This document shows, piece after piece, positions 1 through 6,105 of a stretch of 7,824 nucleotides of DNA; position 1 is the stretch's first letter, and every line of letters starts with the position of its first letter. The notes under the pieces are model-generated. The model was not told where the DNA came from and did not search any database. It saw nothing but the letters and a program-made list of their open reading frames with translations. The position numbers and the translations under genes are program-made. The DNA comes from a bacterium (GTDB lineage Bacteria > Chloroflexota > Dormibacteria > UBA8260 > Bog-877), in contig JAJYWT010000112.1 in assembly GCA_021791345.1 (NCBI GenBank), positions 1 to 7,824 on the forward strand. The letters are read 5' to 3'.

Positions 1-737
1 CCGCCGAGCTCGGGCTCTCGGCGACCGTGGTGATGCCGGATGGGGCGGCGCCGGTCAAGCTGGCGGCCGTGCGCGCCTACGGAGCTGAGGTCATCAGCGA
101 CGGGGTGACCGGGGAGAACCGTGAGGAAGTGGCTCGCCAGTTGGCGGAGCAGAGGAACCTGCGGCTGGTGCATCCCCACGACGATCCCCTGGTGATCGCG
201 GGACAGTCCACGGTCGCCTCGGAGCTCGTGGGCCAGGCCGGCAGGTTGGGAATCCACCCCACCACGGTGCTGGTCCCCGTGGGTGGCGGCGGGCTCATCG
301 CCGGGATGTGTCTCGCCCTGGAGAGGTACATGCCCGGCGCGACCGTCATCGGGGTCGAGCCGGCGCTGGGAGACGATGCCAGCCGTTCCCTGGAGTCTGG
401 CGAGCTGGTGAGCCTCGAGTCGACCCCCGAGACCGTCGCCGACGGGGCCCGGACCCTGCACCTCGGACGACTTTGCTGGGAGGTGATCCGCACCCGGGTC
501 GAGCGGATCGTGACGGTCACCGATCTGGATATCGCCGAAGCATGCTGGTGGCTGTGGTCGCGCGGCAAGCTGGTGGTGGAGCCGACCGGGGCGATGACGG
601 TGGCGGCAGCGCTGAGCGCGGTCAGGAACGGCGTTAGCCTGGACGGGCGCAGCGACGACCCGGGGGACATGATCTGCGTCCTCTCCGGCGGCAACTGCAC
701 GCCCGCTCAACTCGCCGAGCTGGTGGCTCGGGTCTGA
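1..737 (+). CDS. Threonine/serine ammonia-lyase (PLP fold type II), 5' partial
   Basis: Cytosolic PLP enzyme that deaminates threonine to 2-oxobutyrate or serine to pyruvate. The reading frame is open from base 3, so the start and the N-terminal quarter, including the Schiff-base lysine, lie outside the window; about 245 residues remain. Seen: the glycine loop GGGGL that holds the PLP phosphate (bases 282-296), the stretch HPHDDPLVIAGQ typical of the family, a Glu followed by Asp-Asp (bases 357-377) matching the divalent-metal site of serine racemase-like members, VEPTGA, and C-terminal SGGN (684-695), whose Ser contacts the PLP ring nitrogen. No ACT regulatory domain follows, so this is the short catabolic/TdcB or serine-racemase-like form rather than long isoleucine-feedback IlvA. 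Serine racemase or hydroxyaspartate ammonia-lyase activity cannot be excluded. It ends 13 bp before the convergent kelch gene. Confidence 0.93.
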   Translation, partial: AELGLSATVVMPDGAAPVKLAAVRAYGAEVISDGVTGENREEVARQLAEQRNLRLVHPHDDPLVIAGQSTVASELVGQAGRLGIHPTTVLVPVGGGGLIAGMCLALERYMPGATVIGVEPALGDDASRSLESGELVSLESTPETVADGARTLHLGRLCWEVIRTRVERIVTVTDLDIAEACWWLWSRGKLVVEPTGAMTVAAALSAVRNGVSLDGRSDDPGDMICVLSGGNCTPAQLAELVARV

Positions 738-750
738 GCGGAAGGCGAAG

Positions 751-2229
751 TCAGGTCAGCCGGTTCCAACCCGAACCGTTCCAGAGCCAAGCCTGGGCGC
801 TGAAGCCACTTCCCGAGCTGGTGGCGCCGCCCACGAGCAGCACACCCCTGCCGGATGGAGCTGGTGCCATCGCCATGAAGCTGTACACCGGCGGTGCTTG
901 GCCTCTGGCAACTACCGGTGTCCAACCTCCCCTCCCCCATCTCCAGGTCCGCTCCGAGGCTCCCGCGCCCGCGTAGAGCAGGACCCCTGAGTCGGTGGGG
1001 TCGGTGGACATCGCAATGTAGGCGAGGGGCCCGGGGGATCGCCGGGAGCTGAGCCTGGTCCAGTCTTGACCCGTCCAGGCCCAGGTGTCGCTGAGGCGGG
1101 CGCTGCCGTTGCTGCCGCCGTAAAGAAGGAGGGCGTTCAGGCCGGGGTCCCAGGCCATCGCGGCGGCGGTCCGTGCGGACGGCTCAATCTTGAGCCTCAG
1201 CTGACGCCAGCCCGAGGATGTGAGCACATAGGTGCCGGCCAGGGGTTTGCCGGACGCGTCGTCGCCGCCGAACATGAGTAGCTGCTTGGTGCTGGGGTCG
1301 TACGCGATGGCCGGGAAGCGACGACCGGGTGGTGGTTCGGTGAACTTCAACCGGCTCCAGCTCCGGCCGTTCCAGACCCACGTGGAGTCGAGGGCTGGGC
1401 CCAGCCCCTGCTCGGTCGCTCCTCCGAACAGCACGACCGCTCGCCGCTGCCCGGAATACGCGGCCCCCGCGTAACCCATCTCCGGCGGGGCGGGCTGACC
1501 AGCGGCCCGCAGCCAGCGGTGACCATCCCAGAGCCAGGTGGCGCCGGAGCAGGCGAGGTAGTCGCAGCCGCCGAAGAAGACGTCCTGATTGGTCTGCGCG
1601 TCGAAGGCCAGAGCCGCCCCTCCTACCGCGGGCGGCCCCTCCACCCCGGGCTGGCGCCGGACCGCGTTCACGCTGCCCCAGGTGAGGGTCGCCACCCCAG
1701 CGAGGGCGATGGCCGATCCAGCCGCGACCACGGCGCGTCGACGGCCCAGAGGACTTCCCTCGGGCCGCACCCAGCGGAACACGCTCCACTTCCGCCAGCT
1801 GCGTCCGAGCAAGAGCACCAGACTCAGCAGGATGTACAGCGGACCGGAGTTCAGGTCGGTGGTCCCTGCCGCGAATGGCAGGCCCAGGCCCTGGCCGAAC
1901 ACCCAGATGCCGGCGAAGAGCGGCAGAGCCGCTACCAGACACCATGCCGCGCCCAGACCGAGCATGACGCCCAGGCCCAGCACGAGCTCCGTGGCCGCTA
2001 GGATCGCGTTCCAGACCGCGGGCTGGTGGCCGATGAGCTCGGCCGCGAACACCAGGGCGCCGCGCAGCGGCTCCGGACTGACGGAGGCGTTCGAGTACAG
2101 CAGGCTGACGAACACCTGATAGGTTCCCGTCTGGTACTCGAGAATGGCGTCGATCAGGAGGATGGCCCCGAAGGCGATCCGGATCGCCGGCAGCCATGGT
2201 GCCGTGGGTTCGGCCCCATCATCCACCAC
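751..2229 (-). CDS. DoxX-like membrane domain fused to a six-bladed kelch propeller
   Basis: A 492-residue membrane protein of unknown function. The N-terminal part has four hydrophobic helices at about residues 16-32, 71-91, 93-112 and 127-142, with the Gly/Leu-rich and mid-helix Glu pattern of DoxX/DoxD-like proteins. A basic loop (RSWRKW, then GRRRA) leads to a fifth helix at about 165-184. Residues 200-492 hold six repeats with a hydrophobic-Phe/Tyr-Gly-Gly strand and a TWxWxGxxW strand (Gly-Gly at about 220, 269, 321, 371, 420 and 467), which is a kelch/galactose-oxidase-type six-bladed propeller. After an odd number of helices the propeller should sit on the opposite side from the N-terminus, probably outside the cell. 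The GTG start is chosen because AGGAG lies 9 nt upstream; a second GTG follows immediately. It lies 156 bp downstream of the aminotransferase on the same strand and may be co-transcribed. The DoxX assignment is moderate, the kelch assignment strong. Confidence 0.85.
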   Translation of the reverse strand: MVDDGAEPTAPWLPAIRIAFGAILLIDAILEYQTGTYQVFVSLLYSNASVSPEPLRGALVFAAELIGHQPAVWNAILAATELVLGLGVMLGLGAAWCLVAALPLFAGIWVFGQGLGLPFAAGTTDLNSGPLYILLSLVLLLGRSWRKWSVFRWVRPEGSPLGRRRAVVAAGSAIALAGVATLTWGSVNAVRRQPGVEGPPAVGGAALAFDAQTNQDVFFGGCDYLACSGATWLWDGHRWLRAAGQPAPPEMGYAGAAYSGQRRAVVLFGGATEQGLGPALDSTWVWNGRSWSRLKFTEPPPGRRFPAIAYDPSTKQLLMFGGDDASGKPLAGTYVLTSSGWRQLRLKIEPSARTAAAMAWDPGLNALLLYGGSNGSARLSDTWAWTGQDWTRLSSRRSPGPLAYIAMSTDPTDSGVLLYAGAGASERTWRWGRGGWTPVVARGQAPPVYSFMAMAPAPSGRGVLLVGGATSSGSGFSAQAWLWNGSGWNRLT

Positions 2230-2385
2230 CGGTGGCCGCTCCTATGTCCGATCCCTCGCGTCGACTGGGCGTGTGTGCGACGAACGATGCCCCCCGGGGT
2301 CTGGCGACTTCAACCACAGTGGCCACCATAGCGAACGCCCGGACCAGGTGCCGCGCCCTGCCGCTCCGGGTCCGGCGGCCTCCGG
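2230..2385 (-). other. Intergenic region between the aminotransferase and kelch genes
   Basis: A 156 bp gap with no ORF I would defend. It starts, in transcription direction, with a GC-rich stretch able to form only short CCGG-type stems and no T-run, so no convincing intrinsic terminator ends the aminotransferase transcript. A weak -10-like TATGGT at 2330-2325 has no matching -35. Read-through from the aminotransferase gene is as plausible as a separate promoter. Confidence 0.5.
2239..2243 (-). promoter_or_regulatory. Shine-Dalgarno site of the kelch gene
   Basis: AGGAG on the minus strand, 9 nt before the GTG at 2229. It supports that GTG over the adjacent GTG at 2226, which would be 12 nt away. 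Confidence 0.6.
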
Positions 2386-3597
2386 TCAGCCCAGGAGGGT
2401 CTCGAGCCGTTCCATCCCCGTCTCCAGGTCTTCCGCGCTCAACGCGTACGAGAAGCGCAGATACCCAGGGGCGCCAAACGCGTCCCCGGGGACCACCGCC
2501 AATTTGGCCTCATCGAGCAGGATGTCCGCCAAATCCGCCGAGCCCTGGACGGCCCGTCCCGCCACCCTCCGTCCCAGCACGCCGCGCACGGAGGGAAAGA
2601 CGTAGAAGGCGCCCTCGGGCGGTGGGCATTCGAATCCGGGCAGAGCTCCCAGTCGGGCAGCGATCCGCTCCCTGCGCTCGGCGAAGATCGCACGCATCCG
2701 CTCCACCGGATCGAGTCCGGCCTCCAAGGCGGCGAGGGCGGCGAATTGGGAGACGTTGCTGATGTTGCCGCACACGTGGGACTGCAAGTTGATGGCAGCC
2801 CTGATGACCTCCGGGGCCGCCACCATCCAACCCACGCGCCACCCGGTCATCGCGTAGGCCTTCGCGACCCCATTCAGGCAGATCGCCCGGGGTTGGAGCT
2901 CGGGGACCACCGCCGGCAGGGAGTTGAACTCCGCTCCCTCGTAGGTGAACTGGTCGTAGATCTCGTCGCACACCACCCACAGCTCCCGGCTCTCCGCCCA
3001 GCGCCCGATCGCCTGCATCTGCTCCCGGGTGTACACGGCTCCGGTCGGGTTGGAGGGTGAAACAAACAGCAACACCTTGGTCCGTTCGGTGGTGCATCGC
3101 TCCAGGTCGGCGACCGACACCTTGAAGTTGGTGGTCTCATCGCTGTAGACCGGCACTGGGACGCCGCCGGCCAGCGCCACGGCCTCCGGGAACGTCACCC
3201 AGTGCGGGGTGGGGATCAGGACCTCATCACCGGGGTCGAGCAGCAGCGTGAACGCGTGCGCCACCGCCTGCTTGGTCCCGCTGGTGATCATGACGTTGGC
3301 GGCGGTGACCGGCAGCTGCGAATCCCGCCTGGTCTTGGCGGCGACCGCCTCGCGCAGCTCGGGAAGGCCCGCGGCCGGACTGTAGTGATGGGCCCTGGGG
3401 TTGCGGCAGGCCCGCTCGGCGGCGGCCACCGCCACCTCCGGGCTGGCGAAGTCCGGCTCCCCAGCGGCGAACGAGATGACCTTCTCCCCCGTCGCCACCA
3501 GCTCCTTGGCCCGCCGGTCCATGGCCAGGGTGGCGGACTCTGAGATTGCGCGAACCCGGCGCGACAGTGAAGTGGTGGGTCCCGGGGCCGAAGGCAA
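2386..3597 (-). CDS. aspB: Class I aspartate aminotransferase
   Basis: A cytosolic PLP transaminase of 403 residues, full length for the bacterial aspartate aminotransferase subgroup (AspB/Thermus type). It exchanges amino groups between aspartate and 2-oxoglutarate. Seen: AAGEPDF near residue 45, SNPTG with Asn183 contacting PLP, CDEIY with Asp211 and Tyr214 holding the cofactor, the Schiff-base Lys246 in NGVAKAYAMTGWRVGW, Arg254 in the same motif for PLP phosphate, and Arg381 in YLRFSYA for the substrate alpha-carboxylate. The start is TTG, chosen because AGGAGG sits 7 nt upstream and the family's N-terminal stretch begins about ten residues later. It is divergent from serC, with 14 bp between start codons. 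Related activities such as aromatic, prephenate or N-succinyldiaminopimelate transamination cannot be ruled out from sequence; aspartate is the most likely. Confidence 0.93.
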   Translation of the reverse strand: MPSAPGPTTSLSRRVRAISESATLAMDRRAKELVATGEKVISFAAGEPDFASPEVAVAAAERACRNPRAHHYSPAAGLPELREAVAAKTRRDSQLPVTAANVMITSGTKQAVAHAFTLLLDPGDEVLIPTPHWVTFPEAVALAGGVPVPVYSDETTNFKVSVADLERCTTERTKVLLFVSPSNPTGAVYTREQMQAIGRWAESRELWVVCDEIYDQFTYEGAEFNSLPAVVPELQPRAICLNGVAKAYAMTGWRVGWMVAAPEVIRAAINLQSHVCGNISNVSQFAALAALEAGLDPVERMRAIFAERRERIAARLGALPGFECPPPEGAFYVFPSVRGVLGRRVAGRAVQGSADLADILLDEAKLAVVPGDAFGAPGYLRFSYALSAEDLETGMERLETLLG

Positions 3598-3603
3598 TAC
3601 ACT
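3598..3603 (+). promoter_or_regulatory. Candidate -10 box of serC (leaderless)
   Basis: TACACT matches four of six positions of the TATAAT consensus and ends 8 nt before the serC ATG at 3612. Transcription starting about 7 nt downstream of the box would begin at or just before the ATG. That fits leaderless expression, which is common in high-GC actinobacteria. No good -35 is visible. This is inference from spacing and from the absence of a usable Shine-Dalgarno site. Confidence 0.35.
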
Positions 3604-3604
3604 T

Positions 3605-3610
3605 CCTCCT
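3605..3610 (-). promoter_or_regulatory. Shine-Dalgarno site fixing a TTG start
   Basis: A perfect AGGAGG on the minus strand, 7 nt from the TTG at 3597. It occupies most of the 14 bp gap before serC, so on the serC strand the same bases read as a pyrimidine tract and cannot act as a ribosome site. Confidence 0.8.
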
Positions 3611-3611
3611 G

Positions 3612-4757
3612 ATGACTACCGGTAGTGGTTCGATCCCAGTCATACCACAGGATCTGCTACCTGCGGACGGCCGGTTCGGGTCTGGCCCCTCTAAGGTACC
3701 GGCATTGGCCTTGGCCGGGTTGGCGAGCCGGGGTAGCGCACTCCTTGGCACCAGCCACCGGCAGCCGCCCGTGCGCGAGCTGGTGCTAAGAGTGCGGGAG
3801 CAACTGGGGCAGCTGTTTGCCCTCCCGGACGGGTACGAGGTGGTCCTTGGCAACGGGGGTGCGACGTGCTTCTGGGATGTGGCGGTGTTCAGCCTCATAG
3901 AGCGACGCAGCCAGCATCTCGTGTTCGGCGAGTTCTCGTCGAAATTTGCCCAGGAGGCGAGCTCGGCGCCCCACCTTGACGCTCCCCAGGTCATAACCTC
4001 AGATCCAGGCACCCACCCTCAGCCAGCGTCGAGCCCTGAGGTCGACTGCTACTGCCTGACCCAGAACGAGACCTCGACCGGGGTCGCCATGCCGATCCGG
4101 CGTCTGGGCGACCCCGAGCAACTGGTGCTGGTGGACGCAACCTCGGCCGCCGGCGGGATGGAGGTGGAGATCGGCGCCACCGACGTCTATTACTTCTCCC
4201 CCCAGAAGTGCTTCGCGTCCGAGGGTGGGCTTTGGATCGCGATCCTCTCGCCGCGGGCGGTGGAGCGCGCCCGCAGCCTGTGCTCATCCGCGCGCTGGGT
4301 GCCCAGCTTCCTCGACCTGGCAGCCGCGATCGACAACTCGCGCCAGGGCCAGACCGTCAACACCCCCGCGATCGCCACCCTATTCCTCCTCGCCGAGCAG
4401 CTCACCTGGATGCTCGACCAGGGGGGGCTGGCCGCGGCGGCGGCGCGATCGCGGCGCTCGGCCGAACTGGTCTACAGCTGGGCCGAGGCCAGCTGGTTCG
4501 CCTCCCCGTTCGTGGGCCGTCCAGAGGAACGGAGCCCGGTCGTGGCCACGATCGATCTGGCCCCATCGGTGCCGGCTGCGGCGGTCTCCCGGGTTCTCCG
4601 GGCCAACGGCATCGTGGACACCGACTCCTACCGCAAGCTGGGCCGGAACCAGCTCCGCCTGGGGCTGTTCCCCGCAGTGGATCCGGATGATGTCGGCACT
4701 CTGACCCGGGCGATCGATTGGGTTGTGGAGCATTTGCAGCACGAAGACTCCCACTGA
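3612..4757 (+). CDS. serC: Phosphoserine aminotransferase, actinobacterial type
   Basis: Second enzyme of serine biosynthesis: 3-phosphohydroxypyruvate plus glutamate gives O-phosphoserine plus 2-oxoglutarate. PLP-dependent and cytosolic. The 381 residues are close to mycobacterial SerC (about 376) and share its signature stretches DGRFGSGPSK, GTSHRQ, FALPDGYEVVLGNGGAT, NETSTGVA, VDATSAAGG (Asp175 contacts the PLP ring), YYFSPQKCFASEGG (Schiff-base Lys199), NTPAIATLFLLAEQ and NGIVDTDSYRKLGRNQLRLG. This type is clearly distinct from the E. coli/Bacillus SerC sequence group. ATG at 3612 is preferred to an in-frame upstream ATG at 3546: the extra 22 residues do not look like the family and would overlap the divergent aminotransferase gene by 52 bp. 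No Shine-Dalgarno precedes 3612, which suggests a leaderless mRNA. Confidence 0.95.
   Translation: MTTGSGSIPVIPQDLLPADGRFGSGPSKVPALALAGLASRGSALLGTSHRQPPVRELVLRVREQLGQLFALPDGYEVVLGNGGATCFWDVAVFSLIERRSQHLVFGEFSSKFAQEASSAPHLDAPQVITSDPGTHPQPASSPEVDCYCLTQNETSTGVAMPIRRLGDPEQLVLVDATSAAGGMEVEIGATDVYYFSPQKCFASEGGLWIAILSPRAVERARSLCSSARWVPSFLDLAAAIDNSRQGQTVNTPAIATLFLLAEQLTWMLDQGGLAAAAARSRRSAELVYSWAEASWFASPFVGRPEERSPVVATIDLAPSVPAAAVSRVLRANGIVDTDSYRKLGRNQLRLGLFPAVDPDDVGTLTRAIDWVVEHLQHEDSH
3639..3647 (-). promoter_or_regulatory. Candidate extended -10 of the aspartate aminotransferase gene
   Basis: Minus-strand TGG followed by TATGAC (3644-3639) resembles an extended -10 (TGnTATAAT). It would place the RNA start near 3632, giving a leader of about 35 nt that carries the AGGAGG site. 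The -35 region is poor. The element lies inside the serC coding sequence, as any promoter for this gene must, given the 14 bp gap. Confidence 0.3.
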
Positions 4758-4760
4758 CGA

Positions 4761-4797
4761 AACCGTTACAGCCATTGGCGGTGGCCGCCTCCCGGTT
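4761..4797 (+). terminator. Possible stem-loop after serC
   Basis: Two nested inverted repeats start 3 bp after the serC stop: AACCG (4761-4765) pairs with CGGTT (4793-4797), and GGCGG (4777-4781) pairs with CCGCC (4785-4789) around a TGG loop. There is no T-run after either arm, so it is not a classical intrinsic terminator. It could be a weak or Rho-assisted stop, an mRNA-stabilising hairpin, or chance in GC-rich DNA. Confidence 0.25.
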
Positions 4798-4944
4798 GGT
4801 CTAGCATCGGACCTGCGAGCGAGTTCGAGCCTGGGCCCTGGCCGATCGCGGTGGGGTCCCCGGCAGGATGGCTTTGGTGGTTTGCCCAGACCGGCGGCGC
4901 AGGTCCTGGGCGGTGTCCCGTTTTCGCCCGAGCCGCGTTCTAGG

Positions 4945-4952
4945 GGAGGTGA
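4945..4952 (+). promoter_or_regulatory. Perfect 8-nt Shine-Dalgarno site
   Basis: GGAGGTGA is fully complementary to the usual 3' end of 16S rRNA. It lies 7 nt before GTG 4960 and 37 nt before ATG 4990. Its position therefore favours translation starting at GTG 4960, not at the first start codon of the long ORF. A 4 bp GAGG/CCTC pairing (4946-4949 with 4956-4959) could partly cover it. Confidence 0.65.
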
Positions 4953-4959
4953 GACCCTC

Positions 4960-4986
4960 GTGCGATGGCAATTTCGGCGGCCATGA
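4960..4986 (+). CDS. Eight-codon leader ORF in frame with the downstream gene
   Basis: GTG at 4960, ideally spaced from GGAGGTGA, opens an eight-residue peptide MRWQFRRP that stops at TGA 4984-4986. The frame is the same as that of the next gene, whose ATG lies 3 nt after this stop. It could be a true leader peptide whose termination allows reinitiation at ATG 4990, or the original first codons of that gene cut off by a nonsense change or a base-call error. A peptide this short cannot be supported by homology; the evidence is only the ribosome site, spacing and frame. Confidence 0.35.
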   Translation: MRWQFRRP

Positions 4987-4989
4987 CTG

Positions 4990-6105
4990 ATGGCTGAGGT
5001 TGCCGCGGTCGGCGATCCCCTCGCTGCCGCCTTTCTCCGGATCTCCCTCGTCGGCGATCTCGCCGACCCGGTCCTGGTGGAGGAACTACTTCGACCCTGG
5101 TTGGAGCGGAGGGCGCTGCCTCTGACCCACGACCGGACCATGGCCGTGCTCACCGCCCAGCAGGTGGTGGTCGACTTCGGGCTGGCGACCCCCTCAGACT
5201 TCCCATCCGCTTGGGCGATGGAGCGCTGGTTGGAGGTGCGGCTGGCTCAGACAGCCGCGCTGTTCACCGGATCGAGCGCTCCAGTTGGCCCCACTGCCCC
5301 CTCTCTCCGGCCCAGGAGAGCGGGATTGGCTGGCATCGGCGTCGTCCCGCTGGCGTGGCTTGCCAGGCTTCATCGCTCCTCATGGTGGTTGGGGGCGACT
5401 GCCGCCACCGCTGTCGTGGCCGGTGTGGGAGCCATCGCCCTGACGGCGGCGGTGACTTCGCCTGAATTGCAGCCCATGGTCGGCCAGACGGCACCACCGC
5501 TCGTGGCAGGCGGCACCCAGGCGCTGCTCCCTCCCCCGGGTCAGAGCGCGTCGACCCCGGTCAGCCCCCATCGCGCGGGTACCGAGCCGAGCCGACGGAG
5601 CGGGTCCCGCGCCCGTTCCGCCGGCAACACCGCGACCGCTCGGCCGACTCCATTCCAGCCGGTGGTGATCGTGATGGCCCCGCTTGGGACAACCGCGGTG
5701 GCGTCTTCTCCCCCGCCCCGATCCGGTCCCGGCCCCGTGCCGCCCGCTTCCCCCAGCCCTGCGGCCTGCCTACCTCCGATCCGGAGCCTCCACCGGATGC
5801 TGCACTCCCGGGCCTTCCGGAACGGCCTAGGGCCAAGGGCCGCATGCCCGTCGCCCCATCCCGAGCTGCCCTTGCCCCCAGCTGCCATGCGTAAGCCGTC
5901 TGGCGAGCTGGCGATGGTGGGCGCCCATCCCGCCACGTCCCAGCCGGCGCAAGTGCTGGCTGCGTCCGTGCACCGGGGCCCGTCGGCAAGGCACTTTCCG
6001 ATGCCACCACCGGGTCGAGGTTCCAGGGCCCAACCGGCCCTGCGGTCGATGGGTCGCGCCGCGAGAGGGCGAGGGCGCGCCGACCGACACTGGGGATTGC
6101 AGTGA
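4990..6105 (+). CDS. Unrecognised single-pass membrane protein with Pro-rich tail
   Basis: I do not recognise this 371-residue protein. Residues 1-95 look like a folded, largely helical domain rich in Leu, Ala and Val. A basic, Pro-containing linker (about 100-130, with RPRR) precedes one strong transmembrane segment at about 132-155. From about 158 to the end the sequence is low-complexity, rich in Pro, Ser, Ala, Gly and Arg, with two extra Cys; positive-inside charge puts the N-domain in the cytoplasm and the tail outside. This plan resembles membrane-anchored regulators such as anti-sigma factors, but no zinc-binding motif is visible. ATG 4990 has no ribosome site of its own; see the leader ORF just upstream. 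The stop overlaps the recombinase start as GTGA. The last 150 residues are compositionally odd and could partly reflect a frameshift, although G/C-ending codons stay frequent in this frame. Confidence 0.6.
   Translation: MAEVAAVGDPLAAAFLRISLVGDLADPVLVEELLRPWLERRALPLTHDRTMAVLTAQQVVVDFGLATPSDFPSAWAMERWLEVRLAQTAALFTGSSAPVGPTAPSLRPRRAGLAGIGVVPLAWLARLHRSSWWLGATAATAVVAGVGAIALTAAVTSPELQPMVGQTAPPLVAGGTQALLPPPGQSASTPVSPHRAGTEPSRRSGSRARSAGNTATARPTPFQPVVIVMAPLGTTAVASSPPPRSGPGPVPPASPSPAACLPPIRSLHRMLHSRAFRNGLGPRAACPSPHPELPLPPAAMRKPSGELAMVGAHPATSQPAQVLAASVHRGPSARHFPMPPPGRGSRAQPALRSMGRAARGRGRADRHWGLQ

Larger units (their letters stand above)
4758..4959 (+). other. Non-coding stretch between serC and the membrane-protein gene
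   Basis: About 200 bp without a convincing gene; the frames that cross it are shadows or run-ins to other ORFs. It holds an imperfect stem-loop just after serC (4761-4797), a weak -10-like TAGCAT (4802-4807) with no well-spaced -35, a GC-rich middle with short inverted elements such as GGGCG/CGCCC near 4905-4930, and a very strong Shine-Dalgarno site at its 3' end. If TAGCAT is a promoter, the leader RNA would be roughly 145 nt. I do not recognise a known riboswitch or small RNA family. Confidence 0.5.

Noticed and set aside
3546..3611. Upstream ATG extending SerC by 22 residues
   Set aside because: The extension is unlike SerC N-termini and would overlap the divergent aminotransferase coding region by 52 bp. 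The family length fits the ATG at 3612.
3227..4012. Minus-strand open frame of 261 codons crossing the serC/aminotransferase junction
   Set aside because: It is antisense to serC and then out of frame within the aminotransferase gene; both of those genes carry full family motifs.
4965..4997. Alternative leader ORF from ATG 4965 (MAISAAMTDG) overlapping ATG 4990
   Set aside because: It is 12-13 nt from the Shine-Dalgarno site, compared with the near-optimal 7 nt of GTG 4960, and is in a different frame. It remains a weaker alternative for coupled translation.
4380..5153. Minus-strand open frame of 257 codons over the serC 3' end and the gap after it
   Set aside because: It is Arg-rich with no domain and is antisense to conserved SerC sequence. 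It does not explain the gap, because the gap's only strong translation signal is on the plus strand.
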